Origin: Gordonia sp. UBA5067
GTDB lineage: Bacteria; Actinomycetota; Actinomycetes; Mycobacteriales; Mycobacteriaceae
Reading direction: 5' to 3'
Length of the DNA stretch: 32,132 bases
Assembly (NCBI RefSeq): GCF_002414845.1
Contig: NZ_DIAX01000059.1
Location: 107,991 to 140,122 of the forward strand
Below are positions 8,230-17,554 of this stretch, piece after piece; within the stretch, counting starts at the first letter, position 1; every line of letters starts with the position of its first letter. The translations under genes were made by a program, and so were the position numbers. Under the pieces are notes generated by a model. The model did not search any database, was not told the origin of the DNA, and saw nothing but the letters and a program-made list of their open reading frames with translations.

Positions 8230-8996
8230 CTTCGTGCGCGACGGGCGCACCACAGATCCGGCACGGCTCCCCCACGCGCCGATACACATAGGTGCGCGGT
8301 CGATCAGGCCGGTAGGACGGGAATCCGTGGTCGTCCGCGGGCCGGACGACATGCATCTGGCCGCGTCGCGCGCCGACCGGCATCAGGGCCAGCAGGTCGG
8401 CCCAGATGGCGTCGAAATCCTCGTCGGAGACCGACGTCCCCGGTCGGTGCGGGTCGATGCCCGCGCGGAACAGCACCTCGGCGCGATAGACATTGCCAAT
8501 CCCGGCGATGACCTTCTGATCCATCAGCAGCGCACCGATCGGCCGCTTCGACCGCTGAATCGCGCGTCGGGCTCGCTCGGGGTCGGCGTCGCCGCGCAAC
8601 GGGTCCGGGCCGAGTCGGGCAATCAGGTCATCGAGATCCTCAGGCGTATAGCGCTCACACGCATTGGGACCGCGCAGATCGACCGCGGCATCGTGTCCGA
8701 CCATCCGCAGCCGCACCTGCCCGACCGGTGGCCCCGGTGGCACGGTCAGCTCGTGAAACGCCCCGTAGATGCCGAGGTGGATGTGAACCAGCTGGCGCCG
8801 CGAGGAGCGCGAACTCACATTCGGCGGCCGATACTCCTGCAGGAGGTGCTTGCCCCACGCTTGCGCACGGTGGAAGACCCACCCGTCGAGCTCGGCGGCC
8901 TCGTCGGCGAATCGCCCCTGTGGGCTGCTCAACGCGACCGGGCGCCCCCCGAACTGCCGCTGTTGGCGCCGGGCCAGTCGGTGAAGGGTGTGACCC

Positions 8997-9004
<8 letters not shown>
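8183..9004 (-). CDS. nei: Fpg/Nei family DNA glycosylase-AP lyase (endonuclease VIII-like)
   Basis: Base-excision repair enzyme for oxidised bases. GTG 9004 is the start because it places the catalytic Pro2-Glu3 (PEGHTLHRLA) directly after the initiator. Longer readings would bury this N-terminus and abolish the chemistry. 273 aa. The helix-two-turn-helix region has the family Lys/Asn block LLMDQKVIAGIGNVYRAEVLFRAGI. The C-terminus is a four-cysteine zinc finger (CRICG ... WCPSC). The start overlaps the rpiB stop by 8 nt and has no evident Shine-Dalgarno, so translation is probably coupled to rpiB. The location next to rpiB corresponds to Rv2464c (Nei1). Nei versus Fpg substrate preference is inferred from the PEGH N-terminus (Fpg usually PELP). 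Confidence 0.92.
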
Positions 9005-9470
<466 letters not shown>

Positions 9471-9476
9471 GGCGCC

Positions 9477-9484
9477 ACTATAGT
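9477..9484. promoter_or_regulatory. Palindromic -10 element shared by divergent rpiB and M48 protease genes
   Basis: ACTATAGT is a perfect palindrome giving TATAGT on both strands. On the minus strand it ends 6 nt before the rpiB ATG (9470). On the plus strand it ends 8 nt before the protease GTG (9493). Both transcripts would be leaderless. The whole intergenic gap is only 22 bp. Confidence 0.65.
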
Positions 9485-9492
9485 TTGGAGTC

Positions 9493-10524
9493 GTGGTCCA
9501 ACCAGCAAACGCCCCCGGTCTGTCGTCGCCGATCCCATCGGTCCCCGGAATCCCGGCCGGCCCGGCCCCTCGACGAGAGCCACTACCGCCCGACGCACAC
9601 TGGCTTCCGCCGTCCCGCTACGCCCAGGCTCCGGCGCGGCACCCCTGGGAGATCCCGATGCTGGTGGCGATCATCGCAGTCACCGTCCTCAGCTACCTGG
9701 TCATCATCCGGATCGTGCTGGTCGGCTCCCTGAGCTGGCAGATTCTGTCGCTCCTCTTGATCCCGCTGTTCCTCGCGTTCGCGCGTGGCTTCAACTACGC
9801 CAGGCAGCGGGTGAACGGCGTCCAGATCACCCCAACGCAGTTCGGCGACGCCTACCAGATGGTCGCCGACGCCGCGGCGCGCTTCGGCCTCGAGTACATC
9901 CCCGATGCGTACGTCGTCAACGGAAACGGCACGCTCAACGCCTTCGCATCCGGCCACGGCTTCCGCCGGTTCGTCGTCGTCTACAGCGATCTCTTCGAGA
10001 TCGGCGGGCAGGCCCGAGACCCCGATGCACTGCGGTTCATCATCGGCCACGAGATCGGCCACATCGCCGCGGGGCACGTGTCGTATTGGCGACAATTGGG
10101 CTCCGCGCTGGGTATGCGCATCCCCGTACTGGGCAGTGCCCTGTCCCGGGCGCAGGAGTACACCGCCGACAACTACGGCTACTACACCCAGCCCTCCGGA
10201 TCGCCGGGCGTGATCGGCGCCCTGTCCGCGGGCAAATACCTGTTGTCCGCAGTCGACTTCAATCAGTATGCCGACCGCGCCACCCAGGAGCGCGGCCCGT
10301 TCGTGCATTTCGTCAACGCACTGTCGAGCCACCCGGTTCTCACCTGGCGCGCCGCGGCCCTGCGCGACCGCACCAAATCGGGGGCCCTGTGGTTGCGACC
10401 GAAGACGATCACCCGCGATGTCGGCAGCGGCAACGCGGTGCCGATCCTGCCGCCGCCGCCGAATCCGGCGGCCGTGCCCGCCGGATTCCTGCCCAACGGG
10501 ATGGTGTCGCAGACGAAGCCGTAA
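9493..10524 (+). CDS. Membrane-bound M48 family metalloprotease
   Basis: HtpX/Ste24-type zinc protease acting at the membrane. 343 aa from GTG 9493. A Pro-rich N-terminal tail (1-50) is followed by two hydrophobic helices (about 55-97) and then the peptidase domain. The zinc site HEIGH is at 186-190 and the third ligand Glu222 in AQEYTAD, spaced as in M48. There is no Shine-Dalgarno at usable distance (GGAG is 2 nt from the start), which fits leaderless initiation from the TATAGT at 9479-9484. The C-terminus is again Pro-rich. It converges on the DsbA-like gene with only 5 nt between stop codons. Substrates are unknown; a role in membrane protein quality control would be the family default. 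Confidence 0.88.
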   Translation: MVQPANAPGLSSPIPSVPGIPAGPAPRREPLPPDAHWLPPSRYAQAPARHPWEIPMLVAIIAVTVLSYLVIIRIVLVGSLSWQILSLLLIPLFLAFARGFNYARQRVNGVQITPTQFGDAYQMVADAAARFGLEYIPDAYVVNGNGTLNAFASGHGFRRFVVVYSDLFEIGGQARDPDALRFIIGHEIGHIAAGHVSYWRQLGSALGMRIPVLGSALSRAQEYTADNYGYYTQPSGSPGVIGALSAGKYLLSAVDFNQYADRATQERGPFVHFVNALSSHPVLTWRAAALRDRTKSGALWLRPKTITRDVGSGNAVPILPPPPNPAAVPAGFLPNGMVSQTKP

Positions 10525-10529
10525 ACCGC

Positions 10530-11132
10530 TCAGTCGAACGCCGGCTCCTCGGTGCGGGTGCGCTTCAACTCGAAGAAGTGCGGGTTCGCGGCAAGGGCGA
10601 CAACACCGTCCCACAACGTGCCGGCATCCTCCCCGCGTGGGATGCGCGACAGGACCGGGCCGAAGAAGGCGACGCCGTTGACATGGATCGTCGGAGTGCC
10701 GACGTCGTCGCCAACCTGGTCCATGCCCGCGTGGTGGCTCTCGCGGATCTCCTCGTCGTAGTCGGTGGAGCCGGCGGCCGAGGCCAGCTCGGCGGGCAGC
10801 CCGACCTCGGCGAGCGCGCCGCCGATCACCGCATCGAAGTCTTTGTTGCCCTCGTTGTGGATCTGTGTGCCCATCGCGGTGTAGAGGGGGGCAAGCACCT
10901 GCGCTCCCCGGTCGGCGGCGGCCGCGGCGAGCACCCGGACCGGCCGCCACGCATCCTTGAGCATCTCGCGGTACGCATCGGGAATGTCTTTGCCCTCGTT
11001 GAGCACGGCCAGGCTCATGATGTGGAAGTCCACGTCGATGGGCCGTACCTGCTGCGCCTCCAGCACCCAGCGAGACGTGATCCAGCACCAGGGGCACAGC
11101 GGGTCGAACCAGAAGTCAACGCGATTGGTCAT
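10530..11132 (-). CDS. DsbA-family mycothiol-dependent nitroreductase (Rv2466c-like)
   Basis: Thioredoxin-fold oxidoreductase. 200 aa from ATG 11132 ([11 protein letters not shown]), with AGAGGGC just upstream. The active-site CPWC is at 13-16 at the start of the first helix, followed by WITSRWV. The cis-Pro loop GTPTIHVNG lies near residue 160. The helical insertion typical of the DsbA/FrnE group lies between them. The position beside pepN and the CPWC motif match Rv2466c, which in M. tuberculosis uses mycothiol and mycoredoxin and activates nitro prodrugs (established for that protein). It is divergent from pepN with a 68-bp gap. An imperfect -10 TACAAC lies 7 nt before the ATG. Confidence 0.88.
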   Translation of the reverse strand: MTNRVDFWFDPLCPWCWITSRWVLEAQQVRPIDVDFHIMSLAVLNEGKDIPDAYREMLKDAWRPVRVLAAAAADRGAQVLAPLYTAMGTQIHNEGNKDFDAVIGGALAEVGLPAELASAAGSTDYDEEIRESHHAGMDQVGDDVGTPTIHVNGVAFFGPVLSRIPRGEDAGTLWDGVVALAANPHFFELKRTRTEEPAFD

Positions 11133-11187
11133 GCCCTCTGTTGTACTCCGCGGCGCCCGGAGTTCCCCGCCCACCCTGGCCCGCGGC

Positions 11188-11193
11188 TACCCT
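11188..11193 (+). promoter_or_regulatory. -10 box of pepN, probable leaderless start
   Basis: TACCCT lies 7 nt before the pepN GTG (11201) with no Shine-Dalgarno between them. The spacing puts the transcription start at or next to the start codon. Confidence 0.5.
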
Positions 11194-11200
11194 CTAACGC

Positions 11201-13783
11201 GTGACTGAGCCGAATCTGACCCGAGACCAAGCCGCCGCTCGACGCGCCCTCCTGGCCGACGTCGCCTACCGGATCGATCTCGATCTGACCGACGGGACGG
11301 GACGGCCGGGCGAGGAGACCTTCCGCTCGACGACCACGATCACCTTCGGCGCCGAGCCTGGCTCACAGACCTTCGTCGATCTTGTTGCCCCGCAGCTGAT
11401 CTCAGCAACGCTGAACGGCGCGCCGCTCGTCGTCGACGGGTACGACGAGGAAGCCGGCCTGGCCCTGCCGGACCTGGCCGCGCGCAACGAACTCGTCGTC
11501 CTCGCCGATTGCGCCTACTCCAACACCGGCGAGGGTCTGCACCGCTTCACCGATCCCGCCGACGGTGCGGTCTACCTCTATTCACAGTTCGAAACCGCCG
11601 ACGCCAAGCGGATGTTCGCCTGCTTCGACCAGCCCGACGTGAAGGCGGTCTTCGACGTCGCCGTGACCGCTCCGGCTGACTGGCAGGTGATCTCCAACGG
11701 TGCGACGAGTTCGACCACGACCAACGGCGACGGCGGTATCACCCACGTCTTCTCGACCACTCCCCTGCTCAGCACCTATCTCGTCGCATTGATCGCCGGC
11801 CCCTACCGACGCTGGACCGACACCTACACCGATGAGCACGGCACCATCGACCTCGGCCTGTTCTGCCGCGAATCGCTCGCCGAACACATGGACGCGCCGC
11901 GCCTCTTCACCGAGACCAAGCAGGGCTTCGGCTTCTACCACCGCAACTTCGGGATCCCGTACGCCTTCGGCAAGTACGACCAGCTGTTCGTGCCCGAGTT
12001 CAACGCCGGCGCGATGGAGAACGCGGGTGCGGTGACGTTCCTGGAGGACTACGTCTTCCGTTCACGCGTCACCGGCTACCTCTACGAGCGACGCGCGGAG
12101 ACCGTGCTGCACGAAATGGCGCACATGTGGTTCGGCGACCTGGTCACCATGCGCTGGTGGGACGATCTGTGGCTCAACGAGTCCTTCGCCACCTTCGCAT
12201 CGGTGCTGTGCCAGGCCGAGGCGACGGAATACACCGGGGCGTGGACCACCTTCGCCAATGTCGAGAAGTCCTGGGCGTACCGGCAGGATCAGCTGCCGTC
12301 GACCCATCCGGTCGCCGCCGACATCCCCGACATCGCCGCCGTGGAGGTCAACTTCGACGGCATCACCTACGCCAAGGGTGCGTCGGTACTCAAGCAACTC
12401 GTCGCCTATGTCGGCCTCGAACCCTTCTTGGCCGGGCTGCGTGACTATTTCGCGGCCCATAAATTCGGCAACGCGACCTTCGACGATCTGTTGACCGCGC
12501 TGGAACGCTCGTCGGGCCGCGACCTGTCCGGCTGGGGTGCGCAATGGCTCAAGACCACGGGCATCAACATCATGCGCCCCGACTTCGCGATCGGCGCCGA
12601 CGGGACCTTCACCCGCTTCACCGTCATTCAGGAGGGCGCGGCCCCCGGTGCTGGCGAGACGCGCGTGCACCGGATGAAGGTCGGCGTCTACGGATCCGGC
12701 GAGGACGGCCGGCTGATCCGGCGCTCGGTCGTCGAACTCGACGTCGACGGCGGACGAACCGAGGTCGCCGACCTGGTCGGCGTCGACGCCGGCGAACTCG
12801 TCCTCCTCAACGACGACGACCTCACCTACGCGTCGATCCGGCTGGATCCCGACTCGTTGCGGGTGGCCACCGCGCGGATCGGCGATATCGCCGATCCGAT
12901 GCCCCGAACCCTGATCTGGTCCGCAACCTGGGAGATGACGCGCCAGGCCGAGATGACCGCACGCGACTTCGTCGGCCTCGTGTCACGCGGGATCGCCGCC
13001 GAGACCGAAATCGGCGTGGTGCAGCGGGTGCTGCTGCAGGCGACCACCGCACTGGACTCCTATGCGGACCCCGGATGGGCCAGCACGACGGGCTGGCCGG
13101 CGTTCGCCGCGCGTCTGCTGGACTTGGCCCGCACCGCCGAGCCGGGGTCGGACCATCAGCTCGGTTTCCTCAACACCCTGCTGACCGGCGTGACTTTCGG
13201 CGCGCAGCACGCCGTCCTGCGCGGGCTCCTCGACGGCGACGACCCCGCGTCACACGCGCTGGCCGGCCTGGCCGTCGATACCGATCTGCGCTGGCGCATT
13301 GTGAAGGCGCTGGCGGCCGCCGGTGTCATCGACGACGCCGCCATCGGTGCCGAGCTGGTGCGGGACCCGACCGCGGCCGGCCACCGCAACGCGCAGGCGG
13401 CGCGCGTCGCCCAACCCACGACCGAGGCCAAGGCGGCGGCCTGGGAGGCGGCGATGATCGACGATTCGCTGCCGAACGTCACCGTGCGGGCGATCGCCGA
13501 AGGCTTCGTCCGGCCCGGCCAGCAGGAGGTGCTCGCGCCGTACGCGGACCGGTACTTCGCCACCGTCGCCGAGGTGTGGGATCGGCGATCGAGCGAAGTC
13601 GCCCAAACGGTGGTCGTCGGCCTTTACCCTGGCTGGGACATCAGCGAGGCCGGGCTCGCACGCGCGGATTCCTTCCTCGCCGGCGACCACCCGCCCGCGT
13701 TGCGGCGACTCATCCTCGAGGGCCGCGACAGTGTCGCCCGATCGTTGCGCGCCCAGCGTTACGACGGGGCCGAACCTCAGTAG
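11201..13783 (+). CDS. pepN: PepN, M1 family aminopeptidase
   Basis: Cytoplasmic zinc aminopeptidase that trims peptides, including those released by Clp protease. 860 aa from GTG 11201, the usual size for the actinobacterial PepN. Domain I is an N-terminal beta saddle (1-200). Domain II is thermolysin-like with the exopeptidase motif GAMEN at 270-274, the zinc motif HEMAH at 304-308 and third ligand Glu327 in NESFA. The remainder is a beta sandwich and the C-terminal ERAP1-like helical domain. It corresponds by position to Rv2467. The dicarboxylate symporter follows 11 nt after the stop, so the two are probably co-transcribed. Confidence 0.95.
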   Translation: MTEPNLTRDQAAARRALLADVAYRIDLDLTDGTGRPGEETFRSTTTITFGAEPGSQTFVDLVAPQLISATLNGAPLVVDGYDEEAGLALPDLAARNELVVLADCAYSNTGEGLHRFTDPADGAVYLYSQFETADAKRMFACFDQPDVKAVFDVAVTAPADWQVISNGATSSTTTNGDGGITHVFSTTPLLSTYLVALIAGPYRRWTDTYTDEHGTIDLGLFCRESLAEHMDAPRLFTETKQGFGFYHRNFGIPYAFGKYDQLFVPEFNAGAMENAGAVTFLEDYVFRSRVTGYLYERRAETVLHEMAHMWFGDLVTMRWWDDLWLNESFATFASVLCQAEATEYTGAWTTFANVEKSWAYRQDQLPSTHPVAADIPDIAAVEVNFDGITYAKGASVLKQLVAYVGLEPFLAGLRDYFAAHKFGNATFDDLLTALERSSGRDLSGWGAQWLKTTGINIMRPDFAIGADGTFTRFTVIQEGAAPGAGETRVHRMKVGVYGSGEDGRLIRRSVVELDVDGGRTEVADLVGVDAGELVLLNDDDLTYASIRLDPDSLRVATARIGDIADPMPRTLIWSATWEMTRQAEMTARDFVGLVSRGIAAETEIGVVQRVLLQATTALDSYADPGWASTTGWPAFAARLLDLARTAEPGSDHQLGFLNTLLTGVTFGAQHAVLRGLLDGDDPASHALAGLAVDTDLRWRIVKALAAAGVIDDAAIGAELVRDPTAAGHRNAQAARVAQPTTEAKAAAWEAAMIDDSLPNVTVRAIAEGFVRPGQQEVLAPYADRYFATVAEVWDRRSSEVAQTVVVGLYPGWDISEAGLARADSFLAGDHPPALRRLILEGRDSVARSLRAQRYDGAEPQ

Positions 13784-13794
13784 ACAGGAGTCCC

Positions 13795-15159
13795 ATGGCC
13801 CTCGAACTCGAACAGTTGCCACCGACGCCGTCCAAACCCAAGAGCAACCGCACGCACTGGCTGTACATCATGGTCATCGTCGGGGTCGTCGCGGGTGTGG
13901 TCGTCGGCCTGGTCGCACCGGCCTTCGGCAAAGAGGTCGCGTTCCTGGGCACGATGTTCGTGAACCTCATCAAGATGATGATCGCGCCGGTCATCTTCTG
14001 CACGATCGTGATCGGTATCGGATCGGTGCGCAAAGCGGCGACCGTCGGCAAGGTCGGCGGCCTGGCGTTCGTGTATTTCCTGGTCATGTCGACTGCGGCG
14101 CTTGCGGTCGGCCTCCTCGTCGGGAATCTGCTCAAGCCGGGCACCGGCCTGGATCTCAAGCCGGACGCGGCGAAGGCCGCCGAACTCGCCGGTAAGGCAC
14201 ACCAGGCCGGCGGGACGATCGACTTCCTCCAGGGCATCGTCCCGGACACGCTGGTCTCGGCCCTGACGTCGGGCCAGGTCTTGCAGGCGCTGTTCGTCGC
14301 ACTGCTGGTCGGCTTCGCCATTCAGGCCCTCGGCAAAGACGGCGAGCCGATCCTCAGGGCGGTGAGCTTTTTCCAGAAGTTGGTCTTCCGCGTGCTGGCG
14401 ATGGTGCTGTGGACCGCGCCGATCGGCGCATTTGGTGCCATCGCCGGGGTCGTGTCGCAGACGGGCTGGTCGGCGGTGCGCGAACTATTCGTCTTCGTCC
14501 TCGCGTTCTACGCGACGTGCTTCCTGTTCGTCTTCGTCGTGCTCGGCCTGCTGCTGCGGGCGGTGACCGGATTCTCGATCTTCCGGCTGGCGCGCTATCT
14601 TGCCCGCGAGTACCTGCTGATCGTCGCGACATCCTCGTCCGAACCCGCGCTGCCATCGCTGATCGCGAAGATGGAACACATGGGGGTCTCCACGTCGACG
14701 GTCGGGATCGTCGTGCCCACCGGTTACTCGTTCAATCTCGACGGCACCGCAATCTATCTGACGATGGCATCGTTGTTCATTGCCGACGCCGCCGGCTCTC
14801 CGATGTCCTTCGGCGAACAGTTGGGCCTGTTGGTATTCATGATGATCGCGTCCAAGGGTGCCGCCGGGGTCACCGGCGCCGGGCTGGCCACCCTGGCCGG
14901 CGGACTGCAGGCACACCGGCCCGACCTTCTCGACGGCGTGGCGGTGATCGTCGGCGTCGACCGCTTCATGTCCGAGGCGCGAGCGCTGACGAACTTCTCC
15001 GGCAATGCCGTCGGCACGCTGCTGATCGGCACCTGGACCCGGACAATCGACGCAAGTCGCGCCAACCGAGTGTTACGCGGGGAAATCCCGTTCGAACTCG
15101 ACGCCGCTGCTTCTGCCTCGGCGGAGCCGGCACCGAACGTAACCCCGGCTGTGAAATAG
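13795..15159 (+). CDS. dctA: Cation:dicarboxylate symporter, DctA type
   Basis: Na+/H+-coupled transporter of the DAACS family in the cytoplasmic membrane. 454 aa from ATG 13795 with AGGAG 6 nt upstream. Longer readings run into pepN and are frame shadows. About eight membrane helices are visible from residue 22 on. The re-entrant loop signature SSSEPALPSL, the helix 7 motif GYSFNLDGTAIYLTM and the helix 8 region RFMSEARALTNFSGNAVGT are nearly those of DctA proteins. I therefore favour C4-dicarboxylates (succinate, fumarate, malate) over glutamate or aspartate. It follows pepN by 11 nt, linking peptide breakdown and organic-acid uptake in one transcript. A CRP/GlxR-type site overlaps its stop codon but points to the next transcript. 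Confidence 0.88.
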   Translation: MALELEQLPPTPSKPKSNRTHWLYIMVIVGVVAGVVVGLVAPAFGKEVAFLGTMFVNLIKMMIAPVIFCTIVIGIGSVRKAATVGKVGGLAFVYFLVMSTAALAVGLLVGNLLKPGTGLDLKPDAAKAAELAGKAHQAGGTIDFLQGIVPDTLVSALTSGQVLQALFVALLVGFAIQALGKDGEPILRAVSFFQKLVFRVLAMVLWTAPIGAFGAIAGVVSQTGWSAVRELFVFVLAFYATCFLFVFVVLGLLLRAVTGFSIFRLARYLAREYLLIVATSSSEPALPSLIAKMEHMGVSTSTVGIVVPTGYSFNLDGTAIYLTMASLFIADAAGSPMSFGEQLGLLVFMMIASKGAAGVTGAGLATLAGGLQAHRPDLLDGVAVIVGVDRFMSEARALTNFSGNAVGTLLIGTWTRTIDASRANRVLRGEIPFELDAAASASAEPAPNVTPAVK

Positions 15160-15165
15160 GTCACA
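15150..15165. promoter_or_regulatory. CRP/GlxR-type operator
   Basis: TGTGAAATAGGTCACA is an exact TGTGA-N6-TCACA palindrome. It overlaps the end of dctA and sits just ahead of a possible -10, TATGCT (15173-15178). Its centre would be near -27, so binding would more likely repress than activate that start. The regulated unit is probably the secreted-protein gene at 15508. Confidence 0.65.
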
Positions 15166-15507
15166 CCAGGACTATGCTGGGGGCTGCCGCTTTGTCACCG
15201 CACAATTTCCCCAACGTTTCGCCTTGTCACCACAATCACGTGATTCGTTGACAATTCCAGAAGGTCCGGCTTCTCCGTAACACGAGTTAACCTGAACTGT
15301 ACATACGCGCCCGATTCGTACCGGACCAGTGGGGCATCGCCAGCATTTGCGCTCGGCATCACGGATTGATAAACCAATACTCACGACAGGTTAAGCATCC
15401 TGGTCGTAACCGTAGGGCCACACTTGGCAACGGCGCCAAATCGGTTCATCAGCGCCCGGTTCACCGCATTTCGACGTATTGCCGGATTCACGAAAGAGAG
15501 TCATTCG
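15166..15507 (+). other. Long non-coding regulatory region before the secreted glycine-rich protein
   Basis: No credible gene lies here. It holds TTGT-N6-ACAA (15192-15205), TTGT-N4-ACAA (15224-15235) and the perfect palindrome AATCACGTGATT (15234-15245). TTGTCA (15224-15229) and TGACAA (15249-15254) nearly symmetrically flank that palindrome. If transcription starts near 15185, the gene at 15508 has a 5' untranslated region of about 320 nt, long enough for RNA-level control. No known riboswitch or cis-RNA family was recognised. Confidence 0.4.
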
Positions 15508-16248
15508 ATGAAAAGCAACTTGGTCAAGGGAATGGCCGCAACAGCTCTGACCGGTGGCGCCCTCGCGCTCGGAACCGGAATGGCCAACGCCGCGCCCGTC
15601 AAGCCCGCGCACCCCGCACCGACGAATCCGTATCGGGTCACCGCCGGCATCGCCCCCGGAGTCACCTACACCGGCGACTCCCAGACGGGCGCGGCCCAGT
15701 TCGACACGCCCTGGGGAACACTCAAGTCGTCGCAGGGCCGGTTCGGTGTCGCCGATCCCTCGGGGAAGACCGTCTTCGGTGACCCGCGGGTGCAGGGCCC
15801 CAAGCCGGCGACGGAGGTGCCCGCCGCGTTGCGTGGCCCGGCAAATCCGCTGCGGCCGGGTATGGCCGCGGCGGCGACCCCGGCGGAAGGCGCCCCGCAG
15901 CCGAAGAAGATGACCCAGTCTGAGAAGACCGCCGCCATCGAAAGCTCGATCAGCAAGGTGTCGACCAACTTCGGCTTCGCCTATGCGATCGGCGCCATGG
16001 TCGGCGGGGTGGGCGGGCTCGTCGTCGGCTGCCCGGTCGGTGCGGTCACCCTCGGTCTCACCTCCGCCGCGACCGTCGTCGGCACTGCGGTCAGCCCGGC
16101 CGCGGCGGCCCTCGGCTGCCTCGTGGGCGCCGCAACCTTCGGCGGCACCGGAGCGATCATCGGCGGCGCCGTTGTCAGTGTCCCCGTCGGTGTCGTCAGC
16201 GGCATCCAGCAGTACGACTATCTGCAGGCCATTGGCGCGCTGAGTTAA
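15508..16248 (+). CDS. Secreted protein with Gly/Ala-rich hydrophobic C-terminus, function unknown
   Basis: 246 aa from ATG 15508 (MKSNLVKGMAATALTGG), with AAAGAGAG upstream. Residues 1-28 form a signal peptide ending MANA, with cleavage after A28. The mature part begins Pro-rich (29-60). A polar section with a DTPWGTLKSSQG stretch runs to about 130. A charged helix-like segment (KKMTQSEKTAAIESSISKV) precedes a long Gly/Ala/Val-rich hydrophobic region (about 155-235) with glycine-zipper spacing. Two cysteines (C175, C204) sit in similar contexts, VGCPVGA and LGCLVGA, suggesting an internal duplication or a disulfide. It might insert into the mycolate outer membrane; that is inference. It is bounded by a regulatory region and a strong terminator. 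I do not recognise a named family. Confidence 0.8.
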   Translation: MKSNLVKGMAATALTGGALALGTGMANAAPVKPAHPAPTNPYRVTAGIAPGVTYTGDSQTGAAQFDTPWGTLKSSQGRFGVADPSGKTVFGDPRVQGPKPATEVPAALRGPANPLRPGMAAAATPAEGAPQPKKMTQSEKTAAIESSISKVSTNFGFAYAIGAMVGGVGGLVVGCPVGAVTLGLTSAATVVGTAVSPAAAALGCLVGAATFGGTGAIIGGAVVSVPVGVVSGIQQYDYLQAIGALS

Positions 16249-16268
16249 CGAGCACAGTTGCCGGGAGC

Positions 16269-16306
16269 GGCCGGAGCGATAATTCGCTCCGGCCATTCCC
16301 GTTTTT
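16269..16306. terminator. Intrinsic terminator between convergent genes
   Basis: GGCCGGAGCGA (16269-16279) and TCGCTCCGGCC (16284-16294) form a perfect 11-bp stem with loop TAAT, followed on the plus strand by a T5 run (16302-16306). It ends the gene at 15508 and may also serve the convergent DUF4185 gene. The same 22 arm bases recur at 18090-18114. Confidence 0.85.
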
Positions 16307-16336
16307 CGGGGCGGTGTTTGCCGCAGCGGCCGCCGG

Positions 16337-17524
16337 TCAGCGACACACCGGCCGAGCCGGGGCTCCGCCGGTCGGCCCCGCCAGCGTGACCTTGATGAAT
16401 CGCGGGCGATAGATCCGCCGGTCGCGGTAGACGTCGCCGCCGACGGCGGTGTCGATACTGTTGACGTTGTAGGAGATGACCACCTCGCGCCGGGTGGAGA
16501 ACTCTGGATGGGCATGAGCGTTGTAGGTGTAGACGTCGGGGTCCCCGAAGCTGCCAGCGGCACCGGTCTCCGGGGTGCGGTACAGCAGCCGCGGCGGGCC
16601 GAATGGACCGACCGGAGACGAGGCGAATCGCCCGACGATTCGATCGGACAATCCGGGCCCGCCCTCGGTGGTGACGAGCAGGTACAGACCCCGGCGCAGC
16701 AGGTGAACGGAGAGCTCACCCGACACGCCGGTCGCGATCGGTACCGACCTCCCCTCCCCGGTGGCGTCAGCGCGCCGCCAGCCACGTCCGTCGTAGTACT
16801 CCAGCCGATCGCGCAGATCGGTTCCCGCAATACGTGCGACGTGTAGCTTCCGGCCGGCACCACGGCCCGCCACCCCGTAGACGTAAGTGTGTTCCGGGCC
16901 GGGCGCCACCCACTGGCCCCACTGGATGCCCCGGCTATCGCCGAGCCGGGTGACCGAGGTCGGGCGGGCCAGATCATCGGGGTCGAAGCGCGCCACCGAC
17001 GATCCGGCGAACTCCCAGTCGAAGGGGCCGGCGCCGTCGGCCCGCCACTTACCCACCGGCACCTGTAGCGCGCCCCCGAGGTAGGTCGCGGCCCCCAACC
17101 AGTACCAGCTGCCCGGATCAGCCGGCGCCAGCAACGATTCGGGCGCATCCGGGCGTCCGCCCACGATGGTGCTCAATCGGCCATCGCCGCCGCGTACGAC
17201 GAACGAGTTGTGCACGAATGGCGCGTCGCCGGGACGGCCGGCGCCGTGCGCGGCAGCCGTGACCGTGACCGCGAGGAAGGTATCGGAAAAGGCGAATAGT
17301 TCGCGGTCGCCGGGCAGCGGTGTCGTCCAGGTCGAGTCGCCACCACTCCAACCGGCCGCAGAGTCGCCGTAGCCGTCCAGCATCGCGTTGAGACAGTACA
17401 CGGGTGCGACACCGACGACCCGGGGGCCGATCGGCGCCGCCGGCCCAGACGGCGATATGGGCGCCCCCAGCAGGACCGCGACCACGCACGACGCAACCGC
17501 GCCTCGTAGCCACCGCGGACCCAT
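16337..17524 (-). CDS. Secreted DUF4185 domain protein
   Basis: 395 aa from ATG 17524 (MGPRWLRGAVASCVVAVLLGAPISPSGP). The N-terminus is a signal peptide; the longer open reading upstream has no such start. The rest has the repeated blade-like segments of DUF4185, a glycosidase-like five-bladed fold: DRELFAFSDTFLAVTVT, VHNSFVVRGGDG, YWLGAATYLGGALQV, EHTYVYGVAGRG, VVISYNVNSID. DUF4185 proteins are secreted and some actinobacterial members are reported to act on envelope arabinan; which applies here is unknown. A -10 TACCAT (17536-17531) lies 6 nt before the ATG, implying a leaderless mRNA. A fragment matching ctaJ lies 31 bp upstream. Confidence 0.8.
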   Translation of the reverse strand: MGPRWLRGAVASCVVAVLLGAPISPSGPAAPIGPRVVGVAPVYCLNAMLDGYGDSAAGWSGGDSTWTTPLPGDRELFAFSDTFLAVTVTAAAHGAGRPGDAPFVHNSFVVRGGDGRLSTIVGGRPDAPESLLAPADPGSWYWLGAATYLGGALQVPVGKWRADGAGPFDWEFAGSSVARFDPDDLARPTSVTRLGDSRGIQWGQWVAPGPEHTYVYGVAGRGAGRKLHVARIAGTDLRDRLEYYDGRGWRRADATGEGRSVPIATGVSGELSVHLLRRGLYLLVTTEGGPGLSDRIVGRFASSPVGPFGPPRLLYRTPETGAAGSFGDPDVYTYNAHAHPEFSTRREVVISYNVNSIDTAVGGDVYRDRRIYRPRFIKVTLAGPTGGAPARPVCR

Positions 17525-17554
17525 GCGGTCATGGTAAAGGTGGGCGCGGCACCG

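Noticed and set aside
12544..13794. Long upstream extension of the dctA frame
   Set aside because: It overlaps pepN out of frame and is Arg-rich shadow; the ATG at 13795 has an AGGAG site and begins the transporter.
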